Source: Gymnothorax reevesii (Eukaryota > Chordata > Actinopteri > Anguilliformes > Muraenidae). From it: DNA of 64,000 nucleotides. Shown in pieces: positions 34,810 to 46,757 of this stretch. Position 1 is the first letter of the stretch. The number at the start of each line of letters is the position of its first letter. Below the pieces are notes generated by a model. It had not been told where the DNA came from. It made no database searches and was given only the letters and a program-made list of their open reading frames with translations. The position numbers were made by a program, and so were the translations under genes. Location: NCBI GenBank assembly GCA_029721435.1, contig CM056588.1:41976930-42040929 (forward strand), written 5' to 3'.

Positions 34810-37758
34810 CCCCAACCTTGACCTTAATCTTATTAAGTCACAATTTGCCTTTCGCCAAAATGTACTCTTTTTCCAAAAATATCCCCATAGGTAAAAAATG
34901 AGTTCCTGTCCTCTCTATGGAACAAGTACTCTTACACATAGGCGCGCACATACACACTAGCCCTATATACATAATATTGTTGCTCACAGATCCAGTTTAA
35001 TCCAGTCAGCCTCATCTAAATGCCATGAGTGCTATTGAGCCTGTGATGTAGAGCACATTAAGCACTCCCAGCCCTGCTGTTACACACACTTAGAGGCACA
35101 GTGTGGTCCCCTCTGAGTAAGAATCAGCATCTCACATCATGAGCATTCACTCGGAGATCAAATCACGACCAGCAGCATCACATGACTTATATATGGCTTA
35201 TATGTGTTCTTATGACAGAACATGCAGATTTAAATCATCACTGGGGATCAGATCACGCACAGACCTCTTCGGTCTTTCAGCCCACCTTTTAGCACTAATA
35301 CTGCCCTAGATTACGTATGGAGATCAGCGCTGGATGATAAGGGCTTTCACCTCGGTGTGTTAGCGGACACGTGTGCGCATGTGTGAGTTGTGGCAAGCCT
35401 GTGTGTCGACATGCGTGTGATCGGGCGCATGCATGATTTCTGCATGGTTGTTTGTGTGTTCATGTGTGTGACCGAGCATACGCGTGTGCAGGTACTTCAC
35501 TCTAGATAAGAACATCTCCACTGTGAATGTAAAATATCGTGAATGTAGCCTGCGTATGAGGCCTGTAAATATGCAGATGCGCGCAAGTGTGCTCATGCGT
35601 GTGTTTAAGTGTGCGCATGCGTGGATATGCAGGTACGTGTGTGTGCGTGTATATATAAGTGTGTCATTGTTGCGTGAGTGTAAATGTGTGAGCGCATGTG
35701 TGTGAGTGTGTGAACGCTCACTCACATGCAGTCACTCACACATTTAAAAACACATATAAAAATGTGTATCATCACAATCAGCTGGTAAATCATATTTGAC
35801 TAGCGAAACCACTGCTTCATATGCTAACGCTACTCAGCTATATGCCCGTTGCCAGGGGAACCGGGCAGAGCGCTGGGGTATGCGGCTTGGCCTGGATGTG
35901 CTGTAAGCGTCTGGGAGGCTGTGGAACCAGCACCCCCCGCCCCCCCACACACACACTTACACAGCCGAAACGCCTCCACATTCTAAGGACATTGAATTTG
36001 TGATTCCATTACACAGTTTACCCTTTCAAAATCAAGTGTGAGGAGAAAGCATTTTGTTCAAAAAAGCCTTCCTGGCCAATCAATACTGTTCATTAAACGA
36101 CATTACTGTGGTCCAGCCTGAGGCCACTGCCAGCACCTTTACTGTGGCCTCTAGGGAGGAGAGTGTGTGACTGTTCTTATGCGGGTGTGTTTGTATGTAT
36201 GTATGTATGTGTGTGTACAGTGTGTGTGTGTGTGTGGTGTATGTATAAGTCAGCATTCCCCACTTCGCCATCATAATCTACATCAACTCAGGACACGAAG
36301 CCTCTCCACAGTAGGGAAACAAATGACAAATGTTGTGAAAGAAATTCTCAGGTAAAACACGGGAGCACCTGCGATTCACTGTGTCTGGGGGCAGAACAGG
36401 AGTGTGAGCTGTGTGTGTGAGTTTGTGTGTGTGTGTGTGTTTATGAGTGTCAGGCCAGGAGTGTGAGCTGACAAGCCCGCCCATCAGCTGCAACCCCAGC
36501 AGCGAGAGGGGTTTATCTGCAAAGGTTCAGTGTATTACATTTCAAAATGCCTCATCAGCACTAAAAGCTGCTTATATGAATATTGGATAAACCCCCCTCC
36601 TCCCCTCCTCTTATGCAGGGGCAGAATTTGGATTCCCTTACACCTCTCTCTCTCCCCCCCCCTCTCTCTCTTCAGGAAGCTGCTATAAATAGATTCCGCA
36701 GTAACAGCGGCTGTCGGCAAAGATTCCCACATCATGACAGGACTCAGTGTGCAGTTTCTTATGACTCTCGCATCTCTCCATACACACCACCATTACACAA
36801 CAGGATCCCCCGTGACCCCCGACTGGCCCAAAGGCACCACCAGCCTAGCCTAAGTGGGGGGGGGAGGGGGGGGGGCAGGGGATCAGCCTGCTGTCCTGGT
36901 ATTGGAGGGTCACAGTCGCATGCTAACCCCCCCCCACCCCACCCCTCCCAACCTCTGGAGCTCGGGTGGACATGAAGGATTAATGTCCGTGTTAAACCCA
37001 CATCTGGACACTCAGACATGCGCCAGGATTAGGTGGGCTCAGACCTTCGATGGCTTGGATCCTGGCCACAGAGGTGATTAGGCCACAATATCATCCAGAA
37101 AGGGGGGGGGGTAAAGGGGGGCAACGCCCAACAAATAGAGAAACGTAGAATCGGTTTCATACATTACTCAATGTGAAATGAGAAATACAGAGGTCTTCGG
37201 TCGCCTCTTCTCTTTATATTTCTCATATTTAATTCTTCTTCTTTCTTTCCACCATGACTGAAATAGCTGATCTGCATATAAATGCAAATCAGTACAAAAA
37301 AATGCACTGATAGACAGAAAGTCAACTGTTCACAAAACGCACTCAGCCAAGAAGCTCTTTTTCACGCTCACAAACTCCATTTTCTGAAGTGCTTTTCAAA
37401 TGCGAAAGACACCTCACCTCAGATGTCTGAGTCACATTCCGGACGTCTGCAGCACTGTTTGCTCATTTGATTTGCTTTTATTTGAGGCCCACATTTTCCT
37501 CAAGCCATTAATTTAGCCTGGAGAAGGATTGCAGCCTGGCTGAAGGGGACAAGCGCAGGGGTGGGGGGGGTATGTGTGGTGTCTGCTTTCCCTCGGGGAA
37601 GAAATCACACTCCGTTCCCGAGTCCGAGTCGCCGCGGAGAGTTTTAATGAGCCCTCATGGGCGTCACTAGTCACACCTAACAGAGTTCCACCATAACACT
37701 GGTGTGCACTGCAAAAACAGCTGTGATTCAGCATTATAACTGTGATGAACAACTACAG
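34810..37758. other. no gene seen; simple repeats
   Basis: TG-rich stretches at 35360-35720 and 36180-36240, G-homopolymer runs at 36857-36875 and 37103-37111, and CT-rich sequence at 36640-36670. No coding exon recognised. Confidence 0.55.
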
Positions 37759-38310
37759 CTGTGATTCTCATTTAAAACAGATTCACAAGCTCAGATGTGA
37801 TTGTTGACTAAAACAAAGATTCACAACTCCAAACACAAATGCCAACTCCAAACTCGAATCCCAATTCCCACCAGGAATCTCAACTCCGATCAGGAATCCC
37901 AACTCCAACCACAAATCCCAACTTCAACCAAAATTTCAATTAACGAGACAGAATCACATCTACAGCTGCGTTTTTCTCCACTATAACCGTGAGTCACAAC
38001 TACTGTTGTGATTCTCCATGTAGCAGCTCCCTCTGAGACATGGGGTAAAGCCAGCTGTGGTTCTCAATTAAAACAGAGATTCACAACCTCAGCTGTGATT
38101 GTTGACTACAACAAAGATTCATATCTCCAACCATGAATCCCAATTCCCATCATGAATCCCAACTCCAACCACGAATCCCAACTCCAACCATAAATTTAAT
38201 CAACAACCTCGAATCACAACCACAGCTGTGTTTCTCTCCGCTACAACCATGATTCACAACTACTGCTGTGATTCTCCACATAGCAGCTCTCTCGGAGACA
38301 AAGTAAAGCC
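37759..38310. repeat. Tandem duplication of about 260-300 bp with internal 18-bp repeats
   Basis: Block 37759-38050 is repeated with divergence at 38057-38310. Shared landmarks are gtgattgttgact, caactactg(t/c)tgtgattctc, and the tail gtaaagccag. Inside each copy, aatcccaactccaaccac-type units recur. Confidence 0.8.
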
Positions 38311-38694
38311 AGAGAAAACCCAACAGTCAAAAACACCAATCAGCCAGCAGTCTCAGGGGAAGAAGGTACCAGGATTATGCACAAGCTTTAGACTTATAAC
38401 TCAGTCCAGCATTACATCTGTGCAGCGTTAGCATTCCAGCTGCCTACCAGAGGATCTAGAGTCATCAGTAAGAGCAGAGCATATTCTAAAATGGCCCCTC
38501 GTGTTTATAAAGATGTACAATACATCTTATCCATTCATCATTTTAAAATACATATAATGTGGAAAATGTTCGGTGCGCCAGCAAAATTTTCTAAACAGAT
38601 ATATTTTAATGATCTTGCCATCGTGGGAAAGAAGAACAGCAGCCAAAATCATGGCTGCACACCTAACCGAGAGCTGTTCGGAGCCCAAAAATCA

Positions 38695-38850
38695 ACATTA
38701 CATTTATTTATCAAACACTTTTATCCAAAGCAACAGACAGTGGATGAGACCAAGATGGGGCCAATCTAACCACAAGAAATGGAGGGTTAAGGGCCTTGCT
38801 CAAGGGCCCAAGAGCAGCACTGAGCCACTAGCCATCTGTATCCAAGACAA
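38695..38850. mobile_element. Teleost SINE-like dispersed repeat fragment
   Basis: Contains catttatttatcaaacactt followed by ttatccaaagcaac, and then agggttaagggccttgctca followed by agggccca. This pair of motifs is typical of a repeat spread through many fish genomes. Ends are approximate and the family name is not certain. Confidence 0.6.
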
Positions 38851-40636
38851 ACACAGCAGCCACAAGAGCACAGACTACCTATAATGCACATCAAGTAGGT
38901 ATATACTGTAAAGTAACAAATGAAATATTCTAAGCATTAAACAAAGGTGAGTGTTAGCAGTGGGTCGTATGCAATTAGTTTTTCCACCTTATTCAAATAA
39001 GCAGTAAGTGAGGGAAGGGGTATGGCATTTTATGTCACATTTTAAAATGTAATCACCATATTTGACACTGAGAATTCACTTCAGTGACTGAGATGAATAG
39101 TCACCAAAGTTAGCCAAAGGCGAATTTTCATGCGTAGTCCCTGCAGCGTCAAAACCCACTGCTTGAAAGATAAGAGGCACGGCACCACCTGCCACCCAGA
39201 AATGGAACCAGAAGATAAATCCAGCATTGCCATGATCACGCACGTAGAGCCGAATGTCTTCCCAGAAACACAGCTCCGTGAGTCTGTCTCTCCGCCTGGA
39301 CAATCAGGCACTCCAATCAAGAGATGGTTCTGCCATTATTCCTCTCTGAAGAGAGATGCTTTTTACAGAGCAAACTGCCAGATTTTAACCAGAACTGTAA
39401 CCCTGCCCAGCAGCTATGTTGTGGTTGATGGCGGAGCCGCACAGGAAGGGGTGGGGTTTAAGTGGGCAAAAAGAATCCGCTCACTTTCTTCCCTGGAAAC
39501 AGTGTGGATTAACCCCTAGCACAGAACACCTGGAGACCGATAACCTACATGCTGCCAATCACCCATCGTCAGCCAATCATGTGATGTCAATCACGGCCAA
39601 TGCTGTGCCGTCCCATGCTTTCTTGCGCCTGGCCCTCATTGTCACAAATGCTCAAACTACCCTTTTTACTCCAACCGCACCCGCTGGACCACTTCTTCTT
39701 TGTGGCATTTGTTTTTGACAGTGAGGCTATTGTAGTTTTTGTATTGTCAGTAAACTGAAACACAGTGTGCAGAGAGCTGTACAAGAAGGAAGTGCGCCAA
39801 CAATACAGGAAGTAACCAAGTAACAGTATGGTCACATGACCTGAAGCCAGTCTTGAGAAATTTCCTTGCGCGCAGCTAGTGCAGAACACGCAATACCGTA
39901 CCTTCTTCTCAAGCCCCATCTCTTCTAAATGAGCCATCTCTCTGCTGATTTGCATAACGTGAGCCAAATCGTTGTTTCAACGTGCTTTGTTAAGGTGCTG
40001 ATATCAGATTTCTATAATTATCACATCTATCATATTTCAGCTCTTTCACAGTCTCAGTCAGCAGCTCCAAGAGCCCCCCACCCCCCACTGTCACTCGTCT
40101 GGAACGTTCCATAAAGAGATGGAATGTTGATCCAAGGCCAGAGGGGAGCAGGAGGTGACAGCAGTTTGGTATTCTTAGGGACCTCCCTCATGGGAAAACA
40201 TAAAAAAGCCTTGGGAGGGGGGGGGGTGGGGGGGGGATATGAATCCAATTCCAATCCAACTACCCCTCCCCCAACCTCACACAAGCTCCATCTTACCCCG
40301 CCCATCCCCTTTTCCAAGCCTATGATGGAAATGGCCTCCTCTCATGCGACCAGAGCCCTCTAAAATGTGACGAGTGATCGACGATGTCCCCTTCTCCTAA
40401 TCCCAGTCATCACAAACTAAAGTAGCCAATCAGAGCGCTCTATGAATCACCCCACCCCTGTGCACTAAAAGGCCCTGTTATCACCACTTCAGCTTCGAAA
40501 GGGCCATCCAAAGCTTGATTGGGGCTGTTAAGAGATTCACGAGTTCCCTCAACTGCATTTAAAACGGGCTTTCTGCTGACACCTCAAACACACACGCGCA
40601 CACGCATACATAAAAACGCGCAAACACATATATTAT
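38851..40636. other. no gene seen
   Basis: No recognised exon. G/C homopolymer runs lie near 40217-40240, and a short CA repeat near 40587-40630. Confidence 0.5.
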
Positions 40637-40906
40637 ACACTACCGCTCAAAAGTTTGGGATCACTTGGAAATTTTCTTGTTTTCCATGGAAACACACATG
40701 ATATTAGTCTGAATAGGAAACACAGCAAATGAACAGAACATGCTGACATTGTCTTAGTTGACAATGATTTTAATGGAAAATGATGAACATGTACTTCAAA
40801 CTTTGCCTTCATCAAAAAAAAAAACCACCTTCACTGTTGATACTGAAACTGGTGTTTAAAGGGAACTATTTAGCGCAGCTGCTAGTTGAGGCGTCTTTGT
40901 CTTACA

Positions 40907-41128
40907 CTACACACTCTCAGATATCTGTCCTCTTGCACAGTTGCGCATCAGGGCCTCCCACTGCTTTTTTCTGTCCTTGTTAGTGCCAGTTTGTGCTGAA
41001 CTCTGAAGGGAGTAGTTGACAGCATGGTAAGAGATTAAGTTTTCAATTTCTCGCATTGAATAGCCTTCTTTTCTAAGCACAACAATAGACTGAAGGGTCT
41101 CTCAAGGAAGTTCTTTCTTTCTGGCCAT
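40907..41128 (-). pseudogene. Tc1-like transposase N-terminal fragment
   Basis: Starts MARKKELP, meets an in-frame stop at codon 9, then reads ETLQSIVVLRKEGYSMREIE, the helix-turn-helix start of Tc1-family transposases. It continues to a stop at 40907-40909 (74 codons in all). The catalytic DDE part is absent from the remnant. Confidence 0.7.
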
Positions 41129-41410
41129 TTTGAGCCTGTAAACAAATAACTGCTGATGCTTCAGGTACTAAACCAACCTCAAGAATGCCATGCTCCCTTT
41201 TGCGCTCCCTTATTAGTTCACCGGTTTTCAGCTGTGCAACACATTTGCAGAAGGGTTTTCTAATAATCAATTAGCCTTATAAAATGCTTAACTTGGATTA
41301 GCAGCCATACCAGGAGATTGATGCAGAGGACTGACAGTTGCTGATAATAGGCCTCCATGCAAAAATGTAGATCATTCTTTGAAAATCATCTGATTAATTT
41401 TAATCATTTG

Positions 41411-41510
41411 AGAAATGGATAAAAATGTTTGTGAAATGGAAAAAAATGTTTGTGAAATGGAAAAAAATGTTTGTGAAATGGAAAAAAATGTTTGTGAAAT
41501 GCATGAAAAT
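41411..41510. repeat. 21-bp tandem repeat, four to five copies
   Basis: Unit gaaatggaaaaaaatgtttgt with a trailing partial copy, lying inside the Tc1-like remnant. Nearly identical units indicate recent expansion. Confidence 0.9.
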
Positions 41511-41565
41511 GTATTTTTCTTTGGTAAACAAAGAAATTTGCAAGTGATCCCAAACTTTTGCGCAC

Positions 41566-42319
41566 ACAAACACGCGCGCGCGCGCGCACACACACTCAAA
41601 CACTTGCATCCTGTTGAGCTCAAAGACACCATCCGAGAATCCATTAAACAATGAGGACCAGACCAGAGACCTTTACAGGAGGAGCCTTGAACAGGAAGTG
41701 CACCCTGAATTCAATCTGATGCGTTTCAGTCCTTATGAGGAAGGACTTTCACAAAGACAGTTTATAGTGAAGCAGAAATGTAGGCACCCGGTCGAAAACC
41801 GCCAAATAGCAGTTGAGGTTGATAAAAATGCCAGTAAGGTTATAGGTCTCAAACAATGGTGAAAAAAAAACCCAATTCGCAAGAAATCACAAGGGTAACT
41901 TTGCCACTCTCATGCCCACTCTCCACTAGCCAGCGATGTGCAACACAATAATATTCTTCACTCTTTCCTTTATTAACTTGACAGATGGACAGTGCTCAGT
42001 TACGAGTGTTGATATCGTCACTTTTCATGTGCTGTGTCATACTTAAATTTAGCTCGTTTTCACTGCCCGAGAAAGTGGATGTAATATTTGCCACCATGTG
42101 CACGTGTGCTGCTTTACACTGAAGGAGAATCCCCGCCAGGCTCACTGTACTGCCAATAAAGTTTTACAGAGCCTGCCAGTCATGGCAAATGCTTTCAATG
42201 GTCTTGAATAAATTTGTCTATAGAGTGCAGTTCTGAAGGCCTCTGTGGCACACGCTCATAGAGAAATCAGGCTGGAGAAGCACCCAGCAGTGACCTGACT
42301 GGTGAGAACTGCAGGAGGG
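41566..42319. other. no gene seen
   Basis: A short (CG/CA) run at 41570-41597, then unique sequence. Confidence 0.5.
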
Positions 42320-42905
42320 TCAGGCAGAAAACTGGAGGCTTGTGAAGAGATGAGGAGGGTTGAGAAGGCAGCAGGAGGTTTGAGTAAAGATGCAGAGGTT
42401 TGAGTAGAGATGAGGGATGAGTATTGAAGGTAGGGGGTTGAGCAGAAATGAGGAGGGTTCAGTACAGATGATCACAGTTTAGTAGAGACATGCAGGATTC
42501 AACAGAGATGCGAAGGTTTGCGGAGAGCTGAAGTGTTTTGAGCCTAAAGGAGGGTTGAGCAGAGATGTTGATGGTTAAGTAGAGATGCCGAGGGTGGAGT
42601 AGACAATTTGTAGGTTAAGTAGGGATATTGAGGTTTGAGCAGATATGAGGTTTTGGTAGAGAGGAGGAAGTTTGAGTACAGAGGAGGGTTAAGTCAAGAT
42701 GTGGAGGTTTCAGTTGAGCTGAGGTGGTTTGAGTTGAGAGGACGGTTGAGCAGAGATGTTGAGGGTAGAGTAGATATACTGAGGTTTGAGCAGAGATGCG
42801 GAGGTTTGAGCCGGGATGAGGAGGTTTGGGTAGAGAGGAGGAAATTTGAGTACAGAGGAGGGCTGAGTAGAGATGTGGAGGTTTCAGAAGAACTGAGGTG
42901 GTGTA
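42320..42905. repeat. Purine-rich minisatellite, left part
   Basis: Short units of the form gtagagatgaggaggtttga. A longer-period copy is visible between 42650-42740 and 42822-42905 (gaggaag/aaatttgagtacagaggagg, then gatgtggaggtttcag). Frames on both strands are repeat-derived. Confidence 0.85.
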
Positions 42906-44575
42906 GAATCTGAACATTGGTTAATTAGCTAAATCCAGAGCCAGCAGTAAAACTTTTATAACCTAGGATGTTCCTGCAGCCTGCCTGTGGGGGGTAGCAT
43001 CTCTGGCTTTGCTCAGCGGAGGGCCGGAGCCGCAAAGCCCTGCGGATCCCATGTCTCCTGTAGAAGTCAAATCATTGTCCCCACTGTAAAGTCCAGTTAC
43101 ATTAATCTGTTTAAAATAATCAAAATCTCTGGGAAATTCATAATATGTTTATGTTCAATATCCCGTGAAAAAATCACTTATATACTTATAACCCGATTAA
43201 ACTATATAATACTCCATCTTAAGGCTTTTTCATGACAACTGCATCATATTAGTACATATTCCTATCATGTTTGGTCTTGTTATTCTCGGGGGGGTCCAGG
43301 GAGTTGAATGGAGTATGTTTCATTTCCCTTGAAATTGTGGTTCATCCTCTTTGGGAAAATCCTGAAAATTGGTTATATTTTACACGGGCAATTACCCTAG
43401 TCTCCTCTCTCTGCTGGATTACACCCCCAAATGGGGGGAAAGCCCAGATTCGGCCCTCCCTTCCTCCGCCTTGATCGGGGGTGTGGTTTTGGGGGCTTAA
43501 AACCAAGATTTTCTAACTACTGAGGCCCGGTTTTTTCAAGATCTCGCGTGCGGAAAGTTGAGTCGTCTTTTAATTAGGCCCGCCTGGGTCTGTGCGTAAG
43601 TAACGGATCTAGGTAGGCGGAGAGGGATGGCATTAGAGTTCTTCCTGGGCACGTGGTGCAGCCTCACTTCGCGTGGTTGGCCTCCATTTTACCCAGGTAC
43701 GAATTTATTCTCCCTTTCTAAATTGTGTGTCACTGATAATTGGCTTATCGTTGATTTGTTTGATTTAAGCTGGTGCCTACCTGGTGATTAAAATATTGTT
43801 ATTCTGTTCAGCTGGCGTGGTCTCCGTGACTCTTAACACTTGTACATTCTTTCAAGCCCCGTCTCAGCGGATACCTAGGGGTATTATCCCCACTGAAGAA
43901 CGACTGTCCAGCATTCCGGGTGTGGGAATTGGTTTTATTAAGTTGGAGAGACAATCGTGATCTACTTACAGAAAGGGTTTATGTATTGCTGGTTCTGGGG
44001 TTTTAGCCTGAAGGAAACCCATGGACGAAAAGTTGGTTATCTGTTAAAATTCCCTTAAGGAACCCATGGGCGTGCATATAATCTGGGTTCGCTGTAGATT
44101 TATGCCAACAGAGGCTATTGCAGTAATGGTTGACTTCCAACCTCTAATCTACCCAACGAACCAAGGATCCGGACATGGTGTTAAAACCCGGGAACATTAA
44201 TGTAGCGACGGGGGTGGTCTGTTAGGAATTCAAGGTATAATCAACTTCATGTTTTTCCCTAGAGTCTGAGTAACTGGTTTTCACTGCCCTGAGATTCATG
44301 CAATGCTGTCCCCAAACTATAAATTCTAATTCTAATTTGGAGTCAGATATTTAACGAGGATGTAACTAAATTTGGTATTCTAAATGTATTATGGAGTCAT
44401 ATTAATAGTGGTTGTTGTGCTTTTGCGCCTAGTCTTTGGACGGAGAAAAATATCCATTATATTGTGATTCACACCAGCCAGGAAGTTGACCAAATTAATG
44501 CCAGCCAAGAAGAACACGTGAAACCTCCAGCCCTCTGCAATGTCCGTCCTTGGTATTGTTTTGTGGGGTTTTACA
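42906..44575. mobile_element. Probable insertion of unknown type within the minisatellite
   Basis: The minisatellite stops at about 42905 and resumes with the same units at about 44576. About 1.67 kb of unrelated sequence with no long frame lies between. The insert has promoter- or LTR-like stretches (C-rich runs near 43460, ggcttaaaacc at 43494) and a ggtgttaaaacccgggaac segment at 44177 that loosely recalls a primer-binding site. Terminal repeats and a target duplication could not be found. Confidence 0.4.
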
Positions 44576-44650
44576 GAGAGGACGGTTGAGCAGAGACGTT
44601 GAGGGTTGAGTAGAGATGTGGAGGTTTTAGAAGGAATGCAGAGGATTCTG
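44576..44650. repeat. Purine-rich minisatellite, right part
   Basis: Resumes with agaggacggttgagcagaga and gtagagatgtggaggttt, the same units as at 42720-42905. Confidence 0.8.
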
Positions 44651-46690
44651 GGAGGATAGGTTTTCTCCATGAGTCACAGAGGAACAGCAGGGGAACAGGG
44701 CGGCGGTCCAGTTGTCTATACAGTCATGGCACACCCATCACCAGGGATTACACACATCAGGGCTCGGCCTACGACACAGCCAACCTCTCCAAAATTCCCT
44801 CCTCCCTGGGACTGTACCCACAAGCCCCACCATTACTCCCCTCCCTTGCTCTTTCCTGCTCTCAGTCAGTCTCTCTTGCACCCTCCCTCCATCTCTCTGC
44901 GCCTATCCTCCCTCCTTCCCTCTCGGCACATTCTGTCCCTCCTTCTCACCGTCTCTCTCGCCCTCATCTCCTACCCCGGTCTCTCCTCCTCTCCTGTTCT
45001 GGCACAGTTCCCAGAGCTCAATCTTAGAGACAGAGACCTCCAGCTATTTCCAGAAACTTGGTCACTCAGAATCAAAAACTCAGTCCCTTCGGTGGGTTCA
45101 GTTTTATCTGCAATGCCTCAGTTAGGCAGCCAGAACGAATTCTCTTCATGAATTTAAAATCACCGGCAGATCTCCAAGAACTGTTAACGAAGATTGCATG
45201 TCAAAGTAGAAACTGAAATATACCCTAAGAAAAGGGCCATGTGCCAATGTTTTTGAACAGACGCTTCTTTAAAAATATTCCAGAAGTCTGGCCTTTTTAA
45301 AGGGTCAAAAGGTTATAATGCTTAAAACACCGAACACTCCCTGGAATCCACTGACCACAACTCAAGAATATTCCTCCAGCCAGACCACACTCAGTGTAAC
45401 TGAGATGCGTACGCAAAAACTGTTACAGAGATGAGCCCAGTGTGCAGAGAGAAAACAGTCGATTAAATAAAATCTGGTGCACCAGGACTGGGCTGATGAT
45501 TTATAGGGAGACAGACAGTACGCTCTGCACGACAGGACCGTTATGTTACGTTACATTAAGGTTCACAATGAGCTCTTGAGCAGACAACAGTCTCGCCACA
45601 GCTTGAGATCACTTCAGCCGCTTAATGCATCTCCTGATCAAAGAAGACAGAACATGATGGAAGAAGGGACACATAAAGCCCATAAGTACAGGCCTGCAAA
45701 ATACACCCTTCTACTTTTAGCAGAGAGAGGATCCTGATTAAAGGCCATGACAAAGTGCCTGAGCCTTCTGCATGTATGTGTATGTGTGTGTGTGTGTGTG
45801 TGTGTAGGAAGGGCGAGGAGGAGTCCATACAAGCTGCTCCCCTGAGACAGGCCTATTTCAGTTCCAAAAATTTACCGAAATAAATTTAGTCTCTACGGAG
45901 TTCAAAATTCTTTCTCATCGGTAGATAACATACGACTGCTCGTATTTTTGTACAAATGAATGACTTCTCACTGCATTGCCTTTTCCTTCAAAAAATGATA
46001 AAACTCATATTTACACAAATGTTATGAGGTGTTCCAATATCATTCCAGCTGGTAACCTCATTCAATATACTAAAGCATATTTCAAGTGGGATTGCGAATT
46101 AACATTAATGAATAAACATCAATTTAAACTTCAAAACCTAATTAGGATTGTCTGGAATAAATTCCAGCACACTTAATTACAAAGAAGCACAATGTGCCAA
46201 AAGAGTTTAAAGCAGAACAGCTATGGGTGGAGTACTAATGATAGTAGTCAGTGTCCCACCCTGCCTGTCTGTTCCAGTGGAGCTGCACACATCGAACACT
46301 GTACAGTTAATTGGAGGGAAGCCATGGTTGCCTTCTACTTTCCTGATGCGGTAACTTCATGCTTCAAGATTTCCATTCCGGGTACAACCAGCATTGTGAC
46401 AGCACTGCACAAACGGCAGGCTCCTCAGCAAAATATATCAGCCTTTAGCGAGTGTTTGAGACTAAAAATGAGACTTAGAATCTTAAACTTTTCCCCAACT
46501 CAAAAATAATATGTTCACGTTACTTTTTGTGGAGCGGTGAAACTTAAGCCCTCCATTGGCTAATCTTGAACATGTAATTTTCCAACCCATTGGCAAAATT
46601 TTTAACTGAGCAACAAATGAGTATAAACAACACAAAAAACTTATGGACTCTTGTTTTTTGTGCTTTCGTCTGAAAACCCAGGGTTCTGCC
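44651..46690. other. no gene seen
   Basis: CT-rich tract at 44830-45000 and a (TG)n run at 45778-45806. No recognised exon. Confidence 0.5.
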
Positions 46691-46693
46691 GAT

Positions 46694-46757
46694 GCTGGTC
46701 GGCCCTGACCAGCACTCGGAATGCACCGACCACCACTCAGCTTTTACTGACCGGCAC
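46694..46757. repeat. Short 21-bp tandem repeat, three copies
   Basis: Three adjoining units: ctgaccagcactcggaatgc a, ccgaccaccactcagctttt a, ctgaccggcactatttaaac a. The first copy also forms an inverted pair with gctggtcgg at 46693. Confidence 0.6.

Larger units (their letters stand above)
40637..41565 (-). mobile_element. Tc1-like DNA transposon remnant
   Basis: Perfect 20-bp inverted repeats, CAAAAGTTTGGGATCACTTG at 40648-40667 and its complement at 41541-41560, extend imperfectly inward. The sequence ctaccgctcaaaagtttggg is a usual end of fish Tc1-like elements. The interior is short (0.9 kb against about 1.6 kb for full copies). It contains a fragment of the transposase DNA-binding region on the minus strand and a 21-bp tandem repeat near the right end. 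The right end runs into a CA/CG microsatellite at 41560-41600. Confidence 0.78.

Noticed and set aside
42615..42917. Repetitive frames on both strands
   Set aside because: Derived from the purine-rich minisatellite.
43260..44440. A proviral LTR with primer-binding site
   Set aside because: The PBS resemblance at 44177 is loose. No TG...CA borders, second LTR or gag/pol frame could be found, so it is kept only as an unknown insertion.
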